A stretch of DNA of 64,000 bases from Actinomycetales bacterium (GTDB taxonomy: Bacteria > Actinomycetota > Actinomycetes > Actinomycetales > Cellulomonadaceae). Location: contig JAHLLI010000013.1 in the NCBI GenBank assembly GCA_020444245.1, positions 1-64,000 on the forward strand. Direction: 5' to 3'. This document shows, piece after piece, positions 59,400-64,000 of this stretch; position 1 is the first letter of the stretch; the number at the start of each line of letters is the position of its first letter. The notes under the pieces are model-generated. The model made no database searches, had not been told where the DNA came from, and saw only the letters and a list, made by a program, of their open reading frames with translations. The position numbers were made by a program, and so were the translations under genes.

Positions 59400-61043
59400 A
59401 TGACGGTAGTCGACGACCGGGCTCCGGCGGCCGAACCCGCCGAGTCACCGGACGCCGACACGCTCGTCGGCGAGCTCGAGGCGCTGCTGCACACGAACCT
59501 CGCCGGTTGCCTGGACGCCGCCGAGCGCGCCGCGCGAGAGTCCGCCGAGCGCGAGGACCGCCTCGCCGAGATGGTGGCGCATCACTACGTCGCGACGGCG
59601 CGACGGCTCCGGGGCGACGACGCTGGTGCGCTCGCCGCCTGCGACCGCACCGCATCGATCGCGGCCGAGCTCGAGAACCCCGTCTGGCAGGCGCGATCCC
59701 TGGAGTGCCGGGGCCTGGTGCACCACGCCGTCGACGACGACGAGCAGGCGATCGACCTGCTGCGGGAGGCCGTCGAGCTGTGCCGCCGGGCCGGCGACGA
59801 CGCCGCCACGGCGGAGGCGCTCACCGTGCTCGGCCGCACCTACGCCGCCTACCCTCCGTTCGCCGCCCGCGCCGCCGGCGCCCTGGCCGAGGCCCGCCGG
59901 CTCTCCGCCACCGCGCGCGACCCGGACGGTGCGGCCGCGGCGCAGGTGGCCCTGGCGATGACCTACGTGACCACCAGCAAGCAGATCGCCCGGACCAACG
60001 CCAGGGGCGCGGTCGCGGCCGCGCGCCGCGCGCTGGCCGCTGCGCGGCTCGCCGTCGAGGAGGCCGATGCCGCCGGCCTCAGCGGCCTGGCCGTGGACGC
60101 CCGGCTCGCCGTGGCCACGTCCCTCGCCGCGATCGGCGACGACGCCGCGCTCGGCACGACTCTGGACTCGCTCGCCGCGATGCTCGGGCGCTTCCCTTCC
60201 CCGACCCAGCAGCTGGCCCTGCACCACCTGCGCGCGACCTGGCTGTCGCGTCGCGGCCTGCTGGCCGAGGCCAGCGCCGAGGCCGAGCACGGCCTGGCCG
60301 TCGCCGTGCCCAGCGAACGGCTCGCCGACCGCGTGGAGCTGCTCGAGATCCTGGCGGTCACGCTCGAGGCCGCGGGTGACCTCGGGGCTGCCCTGGACGT
60401 GTGGCACCGCCATCGCGACCTGTCCGCCGAGCGCCTGGAGAGCCTCGCCGAACGACGGAGCACCCTGCTCGCAGCCCGGCTCGACGCCGACGAGGCGCTC
60501 GCCACGGCCGACCGGGAGCGCCGCAGGGCGCGCGAGCTCGAGGAGCGCAACGCGAAGCTCACCTGGGAGGCGGGCCACGACGCGCTGACCAGGCTCGCGA
60601 ACCGACGGTCGCTGGAGGCCACCGTCGCCGCGCACTGCGTGTCGCAGGGGCCGCTCTCGGTGTGTCTCATCGACGTCGACCACTTCAAGCGGGTGAACGA
60701 CGAGTGCTCGCACGCGACCGGCGACCGCGTGCTCGAGCGCCTGGGCAGCACCCTCGCGGCGGTGGTCCGCTCCGGTGACCTGGCCGCACGGTACGGCGGC
60801 GAGGAGTTCGCCCTGGTGCTGCCCGGCGCGGACCGTCAGACGGCGGCAGCGGTGGCCGAGCGGGTCCGAGCAAGGGTCGAGGCGCTCACCTGGCCCGTCG
60901 CCGTGCCCGACGGGCGCGTCACCGTGAGCGTCGGCACCGCGACGGCAGACGGCCCCACGTCGTTCGAGGACCTCTTCACCGCTGCCGACGCCGCGATGTA
61001 CCGTGCCAAGCGCGGCGGCCGCAACCGGGTCGAGAGCGCCTGA
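59400..61043 (+). CDS. Diguanylate cyclase with TPR-like sensor region
   Basis: 547 residues. Residues ~20-360 are Ala-rich helical repeats of TPR type (CRGLVHHAVDDDEQAIDLLREAVELCRRAG). A coiled coil follows (ERRSTLLAARLDADEALATADRERRRARELEERNAKL). Then the GGDEF domain: HDALTRLANRRSL, VCLIDVDHFKRVNDECSHATGDRVL, and the active GGEEF at about residue 465. The product-inhibition I-site RSGD lies exactly five residues before GGEEF. It makes c-di-GMP. An EAL gene follows 2 nt later. Confidence 0.93.
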   Translation: MTVVDDRAPAAEPAESPDADTLVGELEALLHTNLAGCLDAAERAARESAEREDRLAEMVAHHYVATARRLRGDDAGALAACDRTASIAAELENPVWQARSLECRGLVHHAVDDDEQAIDLLREAVELCRRAGDDAATAEALTVLGRTYAAYPPFAARAAGALAEARRLSATARDPDGAAAAQVALAMTYVTTSKQIARTNARGAVAAARRALAAARLAVEEADAAGLSGLAVDARLAVATSLAAIGDDAALGTTLDSLAAMLGRFPSPTQQLALHHLRATWLSRRGLLAEASAEAEHGLAVAVPSERLADRVELLEILAVTLEAAGDLGAALDVWHRHRDLSAERLESLAERRSTLLAARLDADEALATADRERRRARELEERNAKLTWEAGHDALTRLANRRSLEATVAAHCVSQGPLSVCLIDVDHFKRVNDECSHATGDRVLERLGSTLAAVVRSGDLAARYGGEEFALVLPGADRQTAAAVAERVRARVEALTWPVAVPDGRVTVSVGTATADGPTSFEDLFTAADAAMYRAKRGGRNRVESA

Positions 61044-61045
61044 CC

Positions 61046-62389
61046 ATGACGAGCCCACCGGAGGACACCGCCGCCCTCGACGCGGAGCTCGACCGCGTGC
61101 TCACCGCGCGCGACCTCGGCGTCGTGTTCCAGCCGCTCGTCTCGCTGCGTACCGACGAGGTGGTCGGCCTCGAGGCGCTCGCCCGCGGCCCGGCCGGGTC
61201 CGCGCTCGAGCACCCCCGTGAGCTGTTCGCAGCCGCCCGACGCCTCGGGCGGGTGGGCGAGCTCGACTGGGCCTGCCGCGCGACCGCCTTCGAGGCGTTC
61301 GCGGCTGCCGACCTCCCGCCGTCGATGTCGCTGTTCGTCAACATCGAGCCGGAGGCCCTGGCAACGCCCTGCCCGCCCGACCTCGTGGAGCAGATCGCCC
61401 GCGCCGAGTCCCTGCTGCGAGTGTTCGTCGAGGTCAACGACCGCGCGTTGGCCACCGATCCGGCCGGCCTGATCCGGACCGTGGACCGGGCCCGCGCGTC
61501 GGGCTGGGGTGTCGCACTGGACGACGTCGGCTCGGGAGAGGCCTCCCTGGCCGTCCTGCCGCTGGTCGGCGCCGACCTGGTCAAGCTCGACCTGCGCCTG
61601 CTCCAGGAGTGCGAGCCCCAGGAGGCCGCGTCGATCACGCTCGGCGCGCTGCGCCTGGTGGAGTCCACCCACGCCGCGCTGCTGGTCGAGGGCATCGAGA
61701 CCGCCGAGGACCTGAGCTGGGCCACGGCGCTCGGCGCGACGTACGGCCAGGGGTACCGCATCGGTGCCCCGGGACCGCTCGCCGAGTCGTACCCGATGCC
61801 ACGCGCCGCGGTCCCGCTGCGCGGCCACCGGACGGACGAGGACGAGGACTGCGCGCCCTCCCACCACCTCGCCGACCGCCCCACGACCACGATGAGCCCC
61901 GAGCTCGTGGACGACGTCGCACGGATGGTCTACCGTGCGGCGCTCGCCCCGGGTGCCGCACCCGTCGTGCTCGCCAGCCGAGGCGCCACCCGCCAGGACG
62001 CCGCACTCGACACCGGCGGCTACCCGAGCCCGCAGACGACGCCGCTGCTGGTCGTGCTGTTCGACGTCGACGGGGACCAGCCCGAGCTCCCGGGCGTGCG
62101 TCAGGTGTCGGTGGCACCGCACGAGGCGCTCGCGAGCGAGACGTTCCTCGTGGTGCTCCGGGACGCCGAGGCCGTCGCGATGGCCGCGTGGCCCTCGGAC
62201 GAGCGCGGACTGGTGGACGTCGCCCTGAGCCAGGACGCCACGGTGGTCCACGAGATCGCGCGGCACCTGATCAGCCGCATCCCGTCGTCCCCGGGCGTGT
62301 ACGAGGAGACCGACGCCGAGGAACCCGAACCCGCGGACGACGCCGAACCCGCTCGGTCCGGGTGGCGCCACCGGCTGCGCCGTTCCTGA
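61046..62389 (+). CDS. EAL-domain c-di-GMP phosphodiesterase with C-terminal DICT-like region
   Basis: 447 residues. EAL at 43-45 (GLEALARGP); FQPLVSL, SLFVNIEP (Asn), FVEVND (first Glu of ExTE; second position is Asp), ALDDVGSGEASL (the two Asp), LVKLDLRL (Lys), VEGIETAEDL (Glu), GQGYRIG (Gln). The catalytic set is essentially present. Residues ~290-420 (PLLVVLFDVDGDQP, ASETFLVVLRDAEAVAMAAW, DATVVHEIARHLISRI) resemble a DICT sensory domain. It probably opposes the cyclase encoded just before it. Confidence 0.88.
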   Translation: MTSPPEDTAALDAELDRVLTARDLGVVFQPLVSLRTDEVVGLEALARGPAGSALEHPRELFAAARRLGRVGELDWACRATAFEAFAAADLPPSMSLFVNIEPEALATPCPPDLVEQIARAESLLRVFVEVNDRALATDPAGLIRTVDRARASGWGVALDDVGSGEASLAVLPLVGADLVKLDLRLLQECEPQEAASITLGALRLVESTHAALLVEGIETAEDLSWATALGATYGQGYRIGAPGPLAESYPMPRAAVPLRGHRTDEDEDCAPSHHLADRPTTTMSPELVDDVARMVYRAALAPGAAPVVLASRGATRQDAALDTGGYPSPQTTPLLVVLFDVDGDQPELPGVRQVSVAPHEALASETFLVVLRDAEAVAMAAWPSDERGLVDVALSQDATVVHEIARHLISRIPSSPGVYEETDAEEPEPADDAEPARSGWRHRLRRS

Positions 62390-62398
62390 GGCCGCGGG

Positions 62399-63892
62399 TC
62401 AGCCGGCAGGCAGGAGCCGGTCGGCGAGCTCGACCCCGTGGCTGGTCGACTCGGGCCGCCCCGGGCGCAGCCGGAAGGGCTCCGGCGCGCTCGAGGGCGG
62501 GTCGGCGCGCAGGTACACCGTCGGGGCGGGCGGCGCGTCGGACCAGCCCAGCGCCAGGTCGGTCAGGTGGGTGACGAGCGCGACTCGCACCCCCGCGTCC
62601 AGGAGCGGCTCGAGCACCTGACGGGCGATCTCGGCCCCCTCGCGCTCGTCGGTGCTCGCGAAGGACTCGTTGGCCAGCACGAGGTCCCCGGGGGCGAGGT
62701 GGTCGACCAGCGTGGACATCCGCGCCAGCTCCTCTGCGAGCTTGCCTGAGTGCAGGCCTTCGTCCTCGCCGCGCCGGAAGTGGCTGACCACGTGCCGGGC
62801 GCGCGGCAGGGCGGCGTGCCGGGCGGCGACCAGCGTGCCCGCCTGGCCCATCAGCTGGGCCTGCCCCAGCGCCCGCAGGAAGGTCGACTTGCCGCCCCGG
62901 TTCGCGCCGGTGACCAGGACCAGCCGCGCGTCGCGCGCCTCAAGGTCGTTGCCCACCACGTCGGCGGCCCCGACGAGCGCGAGGGCGACGTCGCGCAGGT
63001 CGCCGACCCGCACCAGCACGGCCTCGCCCCCGACGGCGATGTCCGGCACGCACAGGGGCACGCCCGTGGGCGCGAGCCGTTCGGCGAGCGCCAGGGCGCC
63101 GACGTAGAACGCCAGCTCGGTGCGCAGGGCGCGGCAGAAGTCCAGGACGTGCTCGGCCGCCTCGCCCACCGCGTCCGCGACGGACACCAGGCCCCGGTCC
63201 CTCAGCTCGGCCAGCGCCCGGGCGCCCGCCTCGTCCCGCTCGGGGACGCGGTAGACCAGCTCGCCGGGGTGCGGGGTCGCGAGCCGCGCGATCCAGCTCC
63301 GGTGGTCCTCGGCGGGGAGGACGAGGGCATGCCCCACGCCCTGCAGGCCCGGCCCGAGCCCGGCGCGCATCACCGTCGTCGGGTCGGCGAGCAGCCTCAG
63401 GTGCTCACCCGCGGAGTCGAAGAACGCCTCGTCCAGCTCGGCGGCCAGGGTCGCGGCCAGCGCACCGAGACCGGTGGAGCTCCACCCGTCCCGCTGCTCG
63501 ACGGTCCGGTCGCGCATGTCGCGCAGCACGGGCAGGCACAGCTCGAGAATCTGGCGGGAGCGTCGCAGCCGGTGGGCCGGGGTCCTCAGGAAGCTGCCGT
63601 GCACCCTCCGGGCGGCGTCGAGCAGGGCGCCCAGGTCCGCGTACAGGCCGCGCACCACCCGCGGGGTGCGCAGGCAGTCGGCCAGCACGTCGTGGCGGTG
63701 GCGCACCACCGGGACCGGTGGCGCCGGTGCGAGCAGCACGGCGCGGGCGACGGCACGCACCAGGCGGTCGCCGTCCGCCATCGCGTCCAGCACCGGGTCG
63801 AGCCCGAGGTCGGCCACCAGGTCGGCCGCCCACGGCGGCTCGGTGGCGTCCAGGTCCAGGTCGGCGCCGGGGTCGAGCAGGTGCGGCCTCAC
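62399..63892 (-). CDS. MutS-related ATPase without mismatch-recognition domain
   Basis: 497 residues. Helical lever region (LYADLGALLDAARRVHGSFL, RSRQILELCLPVLRDMRDRTVEQ) then the MutS ABC ATPase: LVLVTGANRGGKSTFLRALGQAQLMGQAGTLVAARHAAL (Walker A, about residue 330), LAEELARMSTLVDHLAPGDLVLANESFASTDEREGAEIARQVLEPLLDAGVRVALVTHL. The N-terminal mismatch-binding domain of MutS1 is missing, as is the Smr domain of MutS2. GTG 63892 overlaps the next stop (GTGA). A DNA-transaction role is likely but unproved. Confidence 0.85.
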   Translation of the reverse strand: MRPHLLDPGADLDLDATEPPWAADLVADLGLDPVLDAMADGDRLVRAVARAVLLAPAPPVPVVRHRHDVLADCLRTPRVVRGLYADLGALLDAARRVHGSFLRTPAHRLRRSRQILELCLPVLRDMRDRTVEQRDGWSSTGLGALAATLAAELDEAFFDSAGEHLRLLADPTTVMRAGLGPGLQGVGHALVLPAEDHRSWIARLATPHPGELVYRVPERDEAGARALAELRDRGLVSVADAVGEAAEHVLDFCRALRTELAFYVGALALAERLAPTGVPLCVPDIAVGGEAVLVRVGDLRDVALALVGAADVVGNDLEARDARLVLVTGANRGGKSTFLRALGQAQLMGQAGTLVAARHAALPRARHVVSHFRRGEDEGLHSGKLAEELARMSTLVDHLAPGDLVLANESFASTDEREGAEIARQVLEPLLDAGVRVALVTHLTDLALGWSDAPPAPTVYLRADPPSSAPEPFRLRPGRPESTSHGVELADRLLPAG

Positions 63893-64000
63893 CGGTCGCG
63901 CCTCGCGTCGTGGATCCGCTCGAGCACCTGGTCGCGGGTCAGGCCGTACCGCGCGGCCAGGGCGATCGCGTAGGCCCGGCCGTCGGCCGGCGCACGGACC
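63889..64000 (-). CDS. C-terminal end of an upstream gene, possibly a second MutS-like protein (partial)
   Basis: 36 codons of the 3' end are visible: ..PADGRAYAIALAARYGLTRDQVLERI followed by HDARRDR and TGA. The pattern of AYAIALAARYGL resembles the conserved tail of MutS-type ATPases (where cofactor-free enzymes end in a helix after the H-loop). The overlap with the following MutS-like gene supports a two-gene unit. The rest is outside the window. Confidence 0.6.
   Translation of the reverse strand, partial: VRAPADGRAYAIALAARYGLTRDQVLERIHDARRDR

Overview
The window is very GC-rich throughout. GTG starts, ATGA/GTGA/TGATG gene overlaps, likely leaderless transcripts, an Rpf resuscitation factor, a Pmt protein O-mannosyltransferase and a Glp/GlpR gephyrin-like pair all point to an actinobacterial chromosome. 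The gene order and the cellulose/xylan-type hydrolases suggest a Cellulomonas-like member of the Micrococcales; this affiliation is inferred. I saw no prophage, insertion sequence, rRNA operon or CRISPR array. Most of the window is housekeeping core with short accessory stretches.

Layout. 1-3.2 kb is the edge of an extracellular polysaccharide locus: a secreted DUF4082/dimethylformamidase-like protein, a WbpD-type acetyltransferase and a polyprenyl-phosphate sugar transferase. 3.4-8.1 kb is the minus-strand cluster glmU-prs-SIMPL-rplY-pth. tRNA-Gln and a TetR/MarR pair follow. 9.5-18.8 kb is the minus-strand series metG-tatD-(G5 transglycosylase)-rpf-rsmA-ispE-ABC-F. 19-26 kb holds a DUF559 endonuclease-like gene, a membrane protein with a kinase-like middle, a glucose/sorbosone dehydrogenase lipoprotein, a nicotinamidase, and a ClgR/PopR-like regulator convergent with two clpP genes. 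One of those ClpPs has lost its catalytic serine. 26-34 kb carries the divergent rsmI/pmt pair, tRNA-Ala, a GntR-DUF1648 operon with a clear palindromic operator, and galU-glp-rimJ-glpR. 34-44 kb has a penicillin-acylase-like enzyme, an FmdB zinc ribbon, a SAF-domain protein, MscL and a 1435-residue degenerate helicase/nuclease-like protein. 44-50.5 kb holds three regulator-linked accessory units (MFS/MarR, LysR/aldo-keto reductase, ThuA).

51-59 kb is a glycoside-utilisation island: truncated LacI, GH3, divergent full-length LacI, aldo-keto reductase, signal-less GH10 xylanase and an AGE-family epimerase. It probably handles imported xylo-oligosaccharides inside the cell; no transporter is present. 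Non-coding dispersed repeats flank it. 59.4-62.4 kb encodes a paired diguanylate cyclase (TPR-like + GGDEF) and EAL phosphodiesterase. The right edge has two consecutive genes, the first intact and MutS-like, the second cut by the window end.

The most unusual signals are: the ClpP pair with a predicted inactive subunit beside a ClgR/PopR-like regulator; the degenerate helicase-like giant; two 105-bp copies of an inverted-repeat-ended element about 38 kb apart; a hairpin cluster at 50.68-50.87 kb and its relative at 57.6 kb; a truncated LacI; a 19-codon leader ORF translationally overlapping the GH3 gene; and a large set of near-identically spaced leaderless promoters.
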